A DNA stretch of 64,000 nucleotides from Cocleimonas sp. (GCA_021647365.1 JAKIUW010000004.1:65680-129679); one strand, 5' to 3'. Shown: positions 43,448 to 52,365, counted from the first letter of the stretch. Notes: a model not told the origin generated them from the letters alone. Translations and numbers: made by a program.

Positions 43448-44740
43448 TTACAACGAATAGATTACTTTTAATATGCCTCTATTTTCAGAAAAATCAATAA
43501 GCTGAGCTTTTTTAATCTGGCTTTCTAATAAGACCGTATTACTTACAATAGTTTCAACTTTACAAAAATTTGGCGTGTAGCCTGAATAACGTACCTGCCC
43601 TTCCCCTGCTGTCTTTTGGCTTTCCCACAATACTTCAACCGTATTATTTAACTGAGCCTGGTGAAAACTTGTCTTTAACTTAGCGGCCAATAGATGCATT
43701 TCTTGGCTACGTGATTTTTTTACATCATTGTTGATTTGATTGGAAAGACCCGCTGCTTTTGTACCTTCACGTGATGAATAGGAAAAAATATGAATATGCC
43801 CAAAACCAATCGCTTCTACTGTTTCTAAGCTTTGTTGCCACTCTTTTTCAGTTTCCCCAGGGAACCCTACAATAATATCAGTGGTTACATTAAAATCAGG
43901 AATAGCATTTCGTGCTTGTCGAACCAAATTTGAAAAGTCAGCAATCTTACAACGTCGTGACATCCTTCTTAAAACTGAATCTGCTCCGCTTTGCAAAGGC
44001 AAATGCATATGTGGCATTAAACGATGATTTTCAAATAAACTAAAAAATGATTCTGGTAAATCCCATGGCTCTACTGATGCAAAACGTATTCGCGGCATAT
44101 CGGTATCATCCAACAACGCTTTTACCAATAAGAATAAAGAAGAGTCATTGTCGCTACCATAACCTCCAACATGCACACCTGTTAAGACAATCTCTTGAAT
44201 ACCCTGCTGATGTAAGATATTTACTTCATCAACTATGTCGGCGAGTGCGCGACTACGCTCTTCTCCACGAGCAACGGTCACTATGCAATAAGTACAACGA
44301 TAACGACAACCATCTTGTATTTTGATAAAAGCACGCTGTTTTCCTCGTTGGAACAAAGATGACTCATCTGAATCCATTGCTATCAACGGCATCGTGTTTG
44401 CAGAAAATGCTTCCATTACTTTTTGTGGTAGCGCATCTTTGTGGTGATTGTTGACAACAAGATCTACCCCAAGACGCGTAGCAACCTCTTCTTCCTCCAG
44501 AGTTGCATAACAGCCACTCACAACCAACTTTGATTGAGGGTTTTCCCGATGCAAACGATTCATTAATTTGCGTGATTTTTTTGTTGCTTCAGTCGTTACC
44601 GCACATGTATTTAAAACCACCACATCCGCTTCACTTGCGTCTTTAATAACACGATGACCTTCACGGGAGAATGCACTCGACCATTGCTCTAGCTCCGCTT
44701 CATTCAAACGGCATCCCAAAGCTTTTAAGTGAATTTTCAT
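43448..44740 (-). CDS. mtaB: tRNA t6A37 methylthiotransferase MtaB
   Basis: Radical-SAM enzyme that converts t6A37 to ms2t6A37 in tRNAs reading ANN codons. The 430-residue protein has the N-terminal UPF0004 domain with cluster cysteines C10, C46 and C77, the radical SAM CX3CX2C cysteines C145, C149 and C152 (CRYRCTYC), and a C-terminal TRAM-like region (about 365-425). Motifs KALGCRLN and LTGVHVGGYG fit MtaB rather than MiaB or RimO. It is monocistronic. Confidence 0.93.
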   Translation of the reverse strand: MKIHLKALGCRLNEAELEQWSSAFSREGHRVIKDASEADVVVLNTCAVTTEATKKSRKLMNRLHRENPQSKLVVSGCYATLEEEEVATRLGVDLVVNNHHKDALPQKVMEAFSANTMPLIAMDSDESSLFQRGKQRAFIKIQDGCRYRCTYCIVTVARGEERSRALADIVDEVNILHQQGIQEIVLTGVHVGGYGSDNDSSLFLLVKALLDDTDMPRIRFASVEPWDLPESFFSLFENHRLMPHMHLPLQSGADSVLRRMSRRCKIADFSNLVRQARNAIPDFNVTTDIIVGFPGETEKEWQQSLETVEAIGFGHIHIFSYSSREGTKAAGLSNQINNDVKKSRSQEMHLLAAKLKTSFHQAQLNNTVEVLWESQKTAGEGQVRYSGYTPNFCKVETIVSNTVLLESQIKKAQLIDFSENRGILKVIYSL

Positions 44741-44782
44741 CGTATGGCTACCTAAAAGAATCTATTTATTATAAGAGTATAG

Positions 44783-44817
44783 TAAAAAAGCCATATTATC
44801 GATCAAGATAATATGGC
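44783..44817 (-). terminator. Terminator after ppiD
   Basis: GCCATATTATC and GATAATATGGC are exact inverse complements with a six-base loop; on the minus strand the stem is followed by T6. It directly abuts repeat copy 12. Confidence 0.85.
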
Positions 44818-44840
44818 CATGTAAAACTAGGGGGGTGTGC
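44818..44840 (-). repeat. Dispersed repeat, copy 12 (single arm)
   Basis: CATGTAAAACTAGGGGGGTG then TGC: the CTAG subtype, between ppiD and its terminator. Confidence 0.9.
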
Positions 44841-44866
44841 TTCCAGTTAGCTAATATGCATACACA

Positions 44867-46780
44867 CTACTGTAAGTTTTCAGGGAATAACGTAACTTCA
44901 GCCTTTTCACGTAATGCTTTTAGTAACGCTGTACTTTCACGTGCGCTCAGTGATTGGGTGAAACGTTGCTGTAAAGCTGTATCTAGTTCTGCTTTACCAT
45001 CTTTCACATCCAGCAAGCCTATTAAAACATAATCACCTTCTGGCAAAATTGCGTTATCAAAGGTTTTCTTATCTTCTTGCGGCTTCTGCATACTGAAGAC
45101 TTTGCCAACTAAAACTGGAGGTAGTTTCCTATCAGTACGTTTTAAATCAGCTACTTTTTCAACTTTATCTGCTTTACCACCAACAGTTTCAACTGCAGGC
45201 CATTCACCTGAAGCTTGAATTGCTTTTAAAGCCTTTTCACCTTTTTCGATCAAAAGCTTTCTTAACTTTTGATCTGCTAGGCTCACCTTAATTTCATCAC
45301 TCACATCTGATTGAGGCTTTTGCTCGGGTAATTTGTGCTCTTTCAAACGGATAATGGCAACGCTACTCGCATCAATCTCTATTAACTCTGAGTTTTTACC
45401 CTGTTTTAATACATCATCACTAAAAACAGTACTTAAAATTTTGGGTGATGAAAATAAACTTTTTGGCGTTGGAGCAGCGCCACGCTCAACCCAATCAGAG
45501 GTTTCAACTTTTAACCCTACAGCATCGGCAACGGAGTCTAAGCTCCCTTCACTTTCAAAAGCCAACGTTTGCATTTTATCTGAGTTTTCTAAAAACAGTT
45601 TTTCAGCTTCATCTCTACGGTAAGCTTTTTCAATTTCAGCTTTAACCTCTTCAAATGTTTTCTGCTTTGCTTCTACAACATCCAACAGCTTGATAATTTC
45701 AAAACCTGCTTCAGTTTGTACAACTTCTGAAAACTCGCCCTTCTTTAATGCGAAAGCTGCTTTTTCAAATAATGGGCCCATATCGCCCTTAACAATCATG
45801 CCAATTTCACCACCATTTTTAGCAGATACTGAGTCATCAGAATTATTCACGGCAAAATCTTCAAATACTTTTGTGCCATCTTTAAGTTGATCATAAAGTA
45901 ATTGCGCTTTTTCTTGTGCCTTTTTTTCTGCATCCGCACCATCTTTATCGTCAATTTTAATTAAAACATGGGACAACTTACGTTGCTCAGGGTCAACATA
46001 TCTATCGGCATTCTCATCATAAGATGCTTGTAGAACTTCATCATTTACTTCTACACTATTGGCAAGATCATCTTGTTTTAGTAAAACATAACTCAATTTC
46101 AATTTTTCAGCTGTCTTGAAGTTTGTTAAATTCTTATCGTAATAAGTCTTAATCTCTTCGTCTGCTATTTTAATCTCTGATGCGAAGTCAGACTTTTTAA
46201 AAGTGTAAGTCTCTACATTTCTTGTTTGATTCTGTAACTGCTGGTATCGCGTAAGTTCAGTTGTTGGTAAAAATGCTGCTTTGTTAATTCCCTGAGAAAA
46301 CTGCTGATTAGAAATCGAATCTCTAACTGCCGACTCGTAATTAGATTTATTTCGACGTTGTGAACTCAATACTTGCTCATACGTTGCCGCATCGAATACT
46401 CCATCTTTTTGAAACTGTGGATTTTCAGAGAGATAATCATAAATTTCTTGGTTACTTGCTCTATAGCCACCTGCTTCTGCTTCTTGACGCAACAGCGTCG
46501 CATTTACAATTTGCTCAAGCGCTTGTTCTTTAATAGTGTTATCACTGAAACCTGGTGGTAATTTGCCACCAAACATTTGGGTTAAACGCTGGCGTTGTTG
46601 CAGCACACTACTTTGCACCTGCTGTGCTGGTATTTCTTCGCCGTTAACAATGGCGGCAGGAGCTGAAGCACCACCATCTAAATAAGAGCCAATACCAACC
46701 AAGGCAAATGCTAGTACAATAAGCCCCACAATTCCGTATGCAACACAACCTTTAGCATTATCATTAATATTCTGTAACAT
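44867..46780 (-). CDS. ppiD: Periplasmic folding chaperone PpiD (SurA-N/PPIC domain)
   Basis: The 637-residue protein is anchored by one N-terminal membrane helix (about 13-31) after the typical MLQNINDNAKG start. It has a SurA-like chaperone domain split around a parvulin-type PPIC domain (about 265-355; RKLSHVLIKIDD, GGEIGMIVKGDMGPLFEKAAF). It works near the Sec translocon on emerging outer-membrane proteins. In many Gammaproteobacteria ppiD follows hupB and tRNA genes directly; here about 5 kb with the apr locus lies between. Confidence 0.94.
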   Translation of the reverse strand: MLQNINDNAKGCVAYGIVGLIVLAFALVGIGSYLDGGASAPAAIVNGEEIPAQQVQSSVLQQRQRLTQMFGGKLPPGFSDNTIKEQALEQIVNATLLRQEAEAGGYRASNQEIYDYLSENPQFQKDGVFDAATYEQVLSSQRRNKSNYESAVRDSISNQQFSQGINKAAFLPTTELTRYQQLQNQTRNVETYTFKKSDFASEIKIADEEIKTYYDKNLTNFKTAEKLKLSYVLLKQDDLANSVEVNDEVLQASYDENADRYVDPEQRKLSHVLIKIDDKDGADAEKKAQEKAQLLYDQLKDGTKVFEDFAVNNSDDSVSAKNGGEIGMIVKGDMGPLFEKAAFALKKGEFSEVVQTEAGFEIIKLLDVVEAKQKTFEEVKAEIEKAYRRDEAEKLFLENSDKMQTLAFESEGSLDSVADAVGLKVETSDWVERGAAPTPKSLFSSPKILSTVFSDDVLKQGKNSELIEIDASSVAIIRLKEHKLPEQKPQSDVSDEIKVSLADQKLRKLLIEKGEKALKAIQASGEWPAVETVGGKADKVEKVADLKRTDRKLPPVLVGKVFSMQKPQEDKKTFDNAILPEGDYVLIGLLDVKDGKAELDTALQQRFTQSLSARESTALLKALREKAEVTLFPENLQ

Positions 46781-46956
46781 AATTTCTCTTTAATAAACAT
46801 TGAAAACACACGAAACCAAAAGAAACTCCGTGAATTAGATTAATCTAGCGAAAACCCTATTACACTAGAAAACAAGCGGCACATAATACCTTAAATGATA
46901 TTAACTTTGTAGTAGTCAATTCCTGTATAACGATATCTAAACTCTTTAAAATAATG

Positions 46957-47463
46957 TTAATTATTAAGAATATCATCTAAATCAGGATCTGCCCCTACCT
47001 TGCCACCAATAGCAACTTCTTCATCACTTGCATCACGTATAGATAGTACTTCTAGCTTAAAAATAACTTCTCTTCCGCAAAGAGGGTTATTACCATCTAC
47101 CGTCACTGAGGTCTCATCGACTCTTGTAACAATAAAATTCTTTGGTTCACCTTTTGAGTTTTCCATAGAAATTGTCAGACCAACCTCCTGATATTCTTCA
47201 GGGACATTTTCAATGCGATCCGTAAAAACCAAGTTTTCATCTCTAGGGCCGTACAGTAAATCGCAATCGATAGGCACCTCAACAACATCACCTACGGCCT
47301 TGCCATCTAACTCTGTCATCGCTTCGGGTGATAAAGCCGTTTCTTCAGACCCGTGAACATAACCAATTGGATATTCAACATGGGTAAGAACTTCCCCCGT
47401 TTTCTTATCGATTGTTTTGTAGTTTAGTTCTACATACTTATTTCTTTGTATTGTTTCTTTCAT
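46957..47463 (-). CDS. SlyD-like FKBP-type peptidyl-prolyl isomerase
   Basis: The 168-residue protein has a SlyD-type FKBP fold: NKYVELNYKTIDKKTGEVL, IGYVHGSEETALSPEAMTELDGKAVGD with an inserted flap domain, and VDGNNPLCGREVIFKLEVLSI. It lacks the His-rich metal-binding tail of E. coli SlyD and ends acidic. No signal peptide, so it is cytoplasmic. Its position after the apr genes suggests it might assist folding of a sulfur enzyme, which is only an inference from location. Confidence 0.85.
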   Translation of the reverse strand: MKETIQRNKYVELNYKTIDKKTGEVLTHVEYPIGYVHGSEETALSPEAMTELDGKAVGDVVEVPIDCDLLYGPRDENLVFTDRIENVPEEYQEVGLTISMENSKGEPKNFIVTRVDETSVTVDGNNPLCGREVIFKLEVLSIRDASDEEVAIGGKVGADPDLDDILNN

Positions 47464-47518
47464 GATCTTTTTATTCGCTATAAAGCTATTTGAAAATAAT
47501 GTTCTTTGTGCAGCTCTT

Positions 47519-47546
47519 AAAAAGTAGTTTATTAAAACTACTTTTT
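47519..47546. terminator. Terminator between the 116-residue gene and the FKBP gene
   Basis: AAAAAGTAGTTT and AAACTACTTTTT are perfect inverse complements with loop ATTA, ending in T5 on either strand, 19 bp after the 116-residue gene. Confidence 0.8.
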
Positions 47547-47564
47547 AATTCTTAGACGCGAGTC

Positions 47565-47915
47565 TTAGAAAATTGTCGCGCCAAATATTTTTATCTCATC
47601 TTCTTCAAAACCTAAAACTAATCGACCTAACCACTCACCGTCCATTTTTTTATTGGTTTGCTTAAAAAGAACTGTAACGTGCTCTCCACGACGAATCATA
47701 CCAAGGAAATCTCTTTCCTTAGAAAGATTTTTAGTTAGCTCACTTCTCGCAAATTGTTTACCAATTTCTACTTCGTTTGCCGCAACTTTCATCTGATGAG
47801 AAAAATTTCGGGTAAATGCTCCATAGTTTTTGTTATTAGAATATTTTACAAGATCGTCCCAATAAGGATTTGCGACTTTCAAAATATCTTCATCACTTAA
47901 TTCAATAATATTCAT
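47565..47915 (-). CDS. Small protein of unknown function downstream of aprA
   Basis: The 116-residue cytoplasmic protein (start IIELSDEDILKVANPYWDDLVKYSNNKNYGAFTRNFSHQ) ends in a predicted beta-rich part (EHVTVLFKQTNKKMDGEWLGRLVLGFEEDEIKIFGATIF). The layout, helix-rich start then a sheet, resembles NTF2-like small folds, but I do not recognise the family. It lies 86 bp beyond aprA, bounded by terminators on both sides, so it is a separate transcript or relies on readthrough. Confidence 0.6.
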   Translation of the reverse strand: MNIIELSDEDILKVANPYWDDLVKYSNNKNYGAFTRNFSHQMKVAANEVEIGKQFARSELTKNLSKERDFLGMIRRGEHVTVLFKQTNKKMDGEWLGRLVLGFEEDEIKIFGATIF

Positions 47916-47943
47916 AATACTTTCCGTATATAAGAGTTGCCAT

Positions 47944-47978
47944 AAAAAAAGACCAGCAAATAACTGCTGGCCTTTTTT
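47944..47978 (-). terminator. Terminator of the apr operon
   Basis: GCCAGC and GCTGGC-type stem (plus-strand GACCAGC...GCTGGCC) with an A7 on the left and T6 on the right, 24 bp after the aprA stop. It reads as a terminator on the minus strand and probably on the plus strand too. Confidence 0.88.
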
Positions 47979-48001
47979 GTTACATCTAAACTAGCGGTTA
48001 A

Positions 48002-49969
48002 TTACTTACTAGCTTTTTTCTTTGCTACTGCTTTCTTCTTTGCTGGCTTTGCCGCTGGTTTTTTCTTTGCTACTGCTTTCTTCTTTGCTGGCTTAGCATC
48101 TGCTTCATCAATTAAGTGATAAAGCGGTGCTTTTTCCATCGTGTATTCACCCGTTTCTGGATTACGACGAGAAACTGTCAATACATGCCAGTTTTTATCA
48201 TCCAGCTTCATCTTGTCACCACGGTAGTAGTAACCAGGCCAACGAGTTTCATCACGGAAGAGTGTGTGCTGCAATACTGCTTCAGAAGTCAATATACGAT
48301 GCTTAAGTTCCCACGCGCGTAGTAGCTCGTGAATATCTTCTGCAGCGATACCGTTTTCCCAATCTTCAGCAAGAAGACCCATCTTTTTAATACCTATATT
48401 CAAAAGATTAGCATTAGTCATGTAACTTACTGTAACACCACCACAATACTCATCCATCATCTTCTGTAGACGATCAAGACCTTGTCTCGGGTTGATGTAG
48501 TAAGGGTTTACTGAACCAGCCGTAATATGATTACGGTAAGTACGGTAAGTATCCATTGGTTTGTAAACTTGTTCTTTACGCTTTTCAATCTGTGCGTCCG
48601 TTACAGTAATCCCATCAGCTTTGCCATCTGCAATATATTGAATTGCAGCTTTTGCCGCTAAACGACCTTCTGTAAATGAACCCGATGAGAATGCGTGAGG
48701 TGTACCACCAACAGCATCACCACAACCGAAGAGTCCTTCAACCGTAGTCATACGGTTATAACCCCAGAAGTATTCATCAGGAGAAATATCTTCAGGGCCA
48801 GAACACCAAGCGCCACAACCTGTAGCATGAGAACCCATTACGTAAGGCTCAGATGTAGTTAGCTCAGGATTTTCGTATTTAGGATCAACATCTGTTGCTG
48901 CCCAAAGTACTGCCTGACCAACTGTCATACCTAAGAAGTTGTGCCATCCAATTTCTTCAAGATGCGGATCTTGGAATGCTTCTGTCGTTACCATGTAAAT
49001 TGGGCCACGACCTGCATTTACTTCATTGATAAATGCATGGTTACGCAAACAGGTAGGTATTGGCTTATGAGATAAATGCTGACCTTCTGTATCTAGATAC
49101 TCTTTACCTACAATATCTTTAGATAGAGATGGGAACCATTTTGATTCATATTCTTCACCTTCTGCATTCTGTGTGTAAGTCTTCAGATGCAAGAAGTAAG
49201 CTCCAACAGGGCCATATCCATCTTTAAAACGACAAAGAACGATTTTGTTCTCCATCTGAGTCATCTTTGCACCCGCTTCAATCATAAGACCATAAGCAGA
49301 ACCAGAAGACCATGGTGCATACCATACTCGACCTGCACCTTCACCCACTGAACGCGGCTTATAGATGTTTGAAGCACCACCAGCACCAACGATTACAGTC
49401 TTTGACTTAAATACGTGATAGTTACCTGTACGCACGTTGAAACCAACTGCGCCAGCAACACGGTTATCTTTGTTTTCATCCATTAGAAGATGTGTAACAC
49501 AGATGCGGTTAAATACTTTATCTGCTGATTTCTTAGCTGCTTCTGCAACCATCGGCTTATAAGATTCACCGTGAATCATAATCTGCCAGCGACCTTCACG
49601 CAGGTAGTTACCTGTCTTAGGGTCTTTCATGATTGGCATACCCCAGTCTTCAAACTGGTGAACAGCAGAGTCAACGTGACGAGCCATATCGAACAGCAAA
49701 TCTTCGCGTACCATACCCATCAGATCCATACGTGCATAACGTACGTGATCTTCTGGATTGTTCTCACCGAATCGTGTTCCCATGTAACAGTTGATTGCGT
49801 AAAGACCCTGTGCTACCGCACCAGAACGATCAATGTTTGCTTTCTCGGCAATAATGATTTTCTTGTCCTTGCCCCAGTATCTAGCTTCAAAAGCGGCACC
49901 TGTACCACCTAAACCAGCACCAGCAACGAGTACATCAATATTGTCTTCAATAATTGTCTTGTAAGCCAT
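48002..49969 (-). CDS. aprA: Adenylylsulfate reductase alpha subunit
   Basis: Flavoprotein that, with AprB, interconverts APS and sulfite plus AMP; in sulfur oxidisers it runs towards APS. The 655-residue sequence has the FAD-binding start VLVAGAGLGGTGAAFEARYWG, then AEKANIDRSGAVAQG, GAGGASNIYKPRS and the flavin-contact region GCGDAVGGTPHAFSSG. The normal protein ends near residue 622 (YHLIDE); after it come about 30 residues of two KPAKKKAVAKKK units ending in ASK, a histone-H1-like basic tail. The catalytic part appears complete. It is preceded directly by aprB with overlapping stop and start. Confidence 0.96.
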   Translation of the reverse strand: MAYKTIIEDNIDVLVAGAGLGGTGAAFEARYWGKDKKIIIAEKANIDRSGAVAQGLYAINCYMGTRFGENNPEDHVRYARMDLMGMVREDLLFDMARHVDSAVHQFEDWGMPIMKDPKTGNYLREGRWQIMIHGESYKPMVAEAAKKSADKVFNRICVTHLLMDENKDNRVAGAVGFNVRTGNYHVFKSKTVIVGAGGASNIYKPRSVGEGAGRVWYAPWSSGSAYGLMIEAGAKMTQMENKIVLCRFKDGYGPVGAYFLHLKTYTQNAEGEEYESKWFPSLSKDIVGKEYLDTEGQHLSHKPIPTCLRNHAFINEVNAGRGPIYMVTTEAFQDPHLEEIGWHNFLGMTVGQAVLWAATDVDPKYENPELTTSEPYVMGSHATGCGAWCSGPEDISPDEYFWGYNRMTTVEGLFGCGDAVGGTPHAFSSGSFTEGRLAAKAAIQYIADGKADGITVTDAQIEKRKEQVYKPMDTYRTYRNHITAGSVNPYYINPRQGLDRLQKMMDEYCGGVTVSYMTNANLLNIGIKKMGLLAEDWENGIAAEDIHELLRAWELKHRILTSEAVLQHTLFRDETRWPGYYYRGDKMKLDDKNWHVLTVSRRNPETGEYTMEKAPLYHLIDEADAKPAKKKAVAKKKPAAKPAKKKAVAKKKASK

Positions 49970-50451
49970 TAGTAGTACACTCCTTCTCTCATTACTAGTT
50001 TGTTAGTCTCTAGTGTGTGTATTCCACCCTCATCCATACGAATGTATTTAGGCTCATTGTAAAGGTACTGGCTATTACGTGCCTCTTCACTCGGTTCTGA
50101 AACTGTATTAAGGTCTGGAATACCAGTGCCCCATGGCTTAGTAGTGATTGGCGCTAGTAATTCCCAATCTTTTGTTCCGTTACGGAAGATGATTCTCCAG
50201 GCGATAACACCCTTTTCTTCATCACGGTGAACACGAACTGAGCTTCCTAATGGTGTAAAGTCAGCATAACCACGAACATCAATTGCATGATGTGGACAAG
50301 CTTTTACACAAGAATAACATTCCCAACACATATCGGGCTCTATGTTATAAGCACGACGAATAGTTTTGTCGATATGCATGATGTCTGATGGACAGATATC
50401 AACACACTCGCCACAACCGTCACAACGGGTCATATGTACATATGTAGGCAT
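49969..50451 (-). CDS. aprB: Adenylylsulfate reductase beta subunit
   Basis: Iron-sulfur subunit that passes electrons to AprA. The 160-residue protein has eight cysteines binding two 4Fe-4S clusters: C10, C13, C16, C20 and C42, C45, C48, C52. The tail (about 65-160; VHRDEEKGVIAWRIIFRNGT) wraps around AprA in known structures. It overlaps aprA by one base and follows aprM by 56 bp. Confidence 0.97.
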   Translation of the reverse strand: MPTYVHMTRCDGCGECVDICPSDIMHIDKTIRRAYNIEPDMCWECYSCVKACPHHAIDVRGYADFTPLGSSVRVHRDEEKGVIAWRIIFRNGTKDWELLAPITTKPWGTGIPDLNTVSEPSEEARNSQYLYNEPKYIRMDEGGIHTLETNKLVMREGVYY

Positions 50452-50507
50452 AATAAATCCTCTTAAATATAATTTTTTAAAATAATCTTAATTGTTTATT
50501 TCGATTC

Positions 50508-51356
50508 TTAATAATGGTTAGCTGGCTCACGTCTAATGCCTGCACCCATATTCTCAGGATTCTCTCCCATGTATGTAGGAATATCAGGGAATTTCTCATG
50601 AACTTCTGAACTACTCAAATCAGGAACAGTTGGAAGACCTTCATTGCTACCATCCGCCTGTACAACTCGCTTCTCGTAAGCAGCTGCTGGCTTGAAAAAC
50701 ATATGTGCAAACTTAGACCAGATTACACCACCAAACAAAAACACCGTTGAAATAATGAAAAGTACAAAGAAGAACATGCCTATAGCACCGCTTGTAAATG
50801 ACCAGAGAAGTGCAAACGTACACGTTGCAAGCAATGAAAGGATAAACATATCTGCACGATATGAAATCTTATACCAAGGTTTACCTTCAGCAGCAACATC
50901 AACACGAATAGCAAACCAGAACCAGTAACCACCCACACAAAGCATTAACGCACCCAAGTGCCATAAAAGTGCCAAGATTGGTGTATCAACTGTTTGCGGG
51001 TAAGCAAAAATCATAATTGCGGTTGTAGCAACAAAGATCGTAAATCCGTACATTGTTAATAAATGAGACAGTCTACGTTTTTGATTTGAAAACTCTGATG
51101 AAGTTAATACTTCATTAGTAAGAGTCTTAACCATAAGCCCCTTTCTTTCAGCACTACTCACTTCACGCTTTGCATTTTTTTGACCTTTTTTCGTGTTCTC
51201 AAAAAAGTATTTAGCACTCTTCTTATGCAACACATCAAAAATTGTTCCACCTATAACTAGGAGGACCATCAATATTATAAAAGCTTGCATTAACCCCGGG
51301 GTAAATATATCTGGCGCTAAAGTATTCAGCTGAGCGAATGGGTTGGTAGTAATCAT
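50508..51356 (-). CDS. aprM: Putative membrane anchor of APS reductase, AprM
   Basis: The 282-residue protein has about five or six membrane helices (near 20-42, 100-125, 135-155, 175-195 and 200-222) and a hydrophilic C-terminus. In Allochromatium and other sulfur-oxidising Gammaproteobacteria aprM precedes aprBA and is thought to link the enzyme to the quinone pool. It replaces the Qmo complex used by other lineages, and no qmo or hdr genes are seen here. AGGAG lies nine bases before the ATG. It is first in the aprMBA operon. Confidence 0.85.
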   Translation of the reverse strand: MITTNPFAQLNTLAPDIFTPGLMQAFIILMVLLVIGGTIFDVLHKKSAKYFFENTKKGQKNAKREVSSAERKGLMVKTLTNEVLTSSEFSNQKRRLSHLLTMYGFTIFVATTAIMIFAYPQTVDTPILALLWHLGALMLCVGGYWFWFAIRVDVAAEGKPWYKISYRADMFILSLLATCTFALLWSFTSGAIGMFFFVLFIISTVFLFGGVIWSKFAHMFFKPAAAYEKRVVQADGSNEGLPTVPDLSSSEVHEKFPDIPTYMGENPENMGAGIRREPANHY

Positions 51357-51413
51357 TGTTAAACTCTCCTAGAGTTGCTGTTGATTTATCTATTCTCATG
51401 ATAGCCATACTAT

Positions 51414-51456
51414 CAAATAGGAGCGTGACGTTATCACCCCTGTTGAGATATATCAA
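51414..51456 (-). promoter_or_regulatory. FNR-like box and possible promoter of aprMBA
   Basis: TTGAGATATATCAA at 51443-51456 matches the FNR/ANR consensus TTGAT-N4-ATCAA at nine of ten positions and is part of an AT-rich palindrome extending to 51463. On the minus strand a -10-like TATTTG at 51414-51419 follows, which would place the box near -41 of a start around 51408, the class II activator position. Transcription towards aprM would then have a leader of about 50 nt. Confidence 0.5.
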
Positions 51457-51573
51457 TATATCTTAAGGGTAATACTTATCAAAACATATAGAATATACTT
51501 ATAGTAAAAACAACAATAGTAATTCCAACTATAGCTACTTTTACTACCCTGAGCAGCAAATGAGCAGACATAA

Positions 51574-51608
51574 AAAAAGGCAGCATACTTTAGTATGCTG
51601 CCTTATTT
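51574..51608 (-). terminator. Terminator after tRNA-Asp
   Basis: GGCAGCATAC and GTATGCTGCC form a perfect ten-base stem with loop TTTA, flanked by A7; on the minus strand it ends in T7. It closes the tRNA-Val/tRNA-Asp transcript. Confidence 0.92.
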
Positions 51609-51611
51609 ATA

Positions 51612-51688
51612 TGGCGGAGCGGACGGGACTCGAACCCGCGACCCCCGGCGTGACAGGCCGGTATTCTAACCAGCTGAACTACCGCTCC
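51612..51688 (-). tRNA. tRNA-Asp (GTC)
   Basis: A 77-nt cloverleaf on the minus strand beginning GGAGCGGTAGTTCAGCTGG, anticodon loop CTGTCAC giving GTC, T-arm GGGTTCGAGTCCC and an encoded CCA end. Confidence 0.97.
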
Positions 51689-51724
51689 GAAATCACACTT
51701 TTTTAATAAAAAGTATGAAAAAAA

Positions 51725-51800
51725 TGGTGGGTGATGAGAGGCTCGAACTCCCGACATTCGCCTTGTAAGGGCGACGCTCTACCAACTGAGCTAATCACCC
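51725..51800 (-). tRNA. tRNA-Val (TAC)
   Basis: A 76-nt cloverleaf on the minus strand beginning GGGTGATTAGCTCAGTTGG, anticodon loop CTTACAA giving TAC, with an encoded CCA end. It pairs with tRNA-Asp downstream of hupB, a conserved gammaproteobacterial position. Confidence 0.97.
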
Positions 51801-51874
51801 ACAAGGTATTTAAACTACAATACCAAGTGGTCTTCCAAAGACATTTAAACTATCTCCTAGCTTTGGAAAGCGCG

Positions 51875-52147
51875 CTAGTTTACTGCATCTTTTAGAGCTT
51901 TACCAGCCTTAAATGCAGGATTATTTGCTGCTTTAATTTGGATAGTTTCACCAGTACGTGGGTTACGTCCTTGGCGTGCTTTACGAGCACGAACTAAAAA
52001 AGTACCAAAGCCAATCATAGTAACTTGATCACCTTTTTTTAGGGTCTCAGTGATAGTTTCAATAAAGCCTTTAAATGCACGCTCTGTGTCTGCTTTAGTT
52101 AAACCTGATTTTTCCGCTACTGATTCAATCAATTCTGATTTATTCAT
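51875..52147 (-). CDS. hupB: DNA-binding protein HU-beta
   Basis: Nucleoid protein that bends DNA as a dimer. The 90-residue protein has the full HU sequence, from MNKSELIESVAEKSGLTKAD to the DNA-binding arm GRNPRTGETIQIKA and the C-terminal helix. It lies between lon and the Val/Asp tRNAs. Its 312-bp upstream gap (52148-52459) holds its promoter region, an AT-rich stretch and the lon terminator; I see no gene there. Confidence 0.97.
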   Translation of the reverse strand: MNKSELIESVAEKSGLTKADTERAFKGFIETITETLKKGDQVTMIGFGTFLVRARKARQGRNPRTGETIQIKAANNPAFKAGKALKDAVN

Positions 52148-52365
52148 AATATGTATCCTTCCTATCCTTAAGTTGTGATATTAAAAAACGTTATAATTAA
52201 ACTTAGTTTTATACTAATTTATTATTCTCTTCTTACACCGCGAAAACTCCCCGCTCCACGGCTGCACTGTTATACCAGCGCTTATGGAAAGTTTCAACTC
52301 AAAAGCTATAAAAAACTGTATCTATCAACAATTTTTTTTAATTTATACTTTTATTAATAAAAAAC

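Noticed and set aside
48005..48094. AprA tail as a separate histone-like gene fused by a frameshift
   Set aside because: The tail is in frame, only about 30 residues long, has no start of its own, and the terminator follows directly, so an extension of AprA is simpler.
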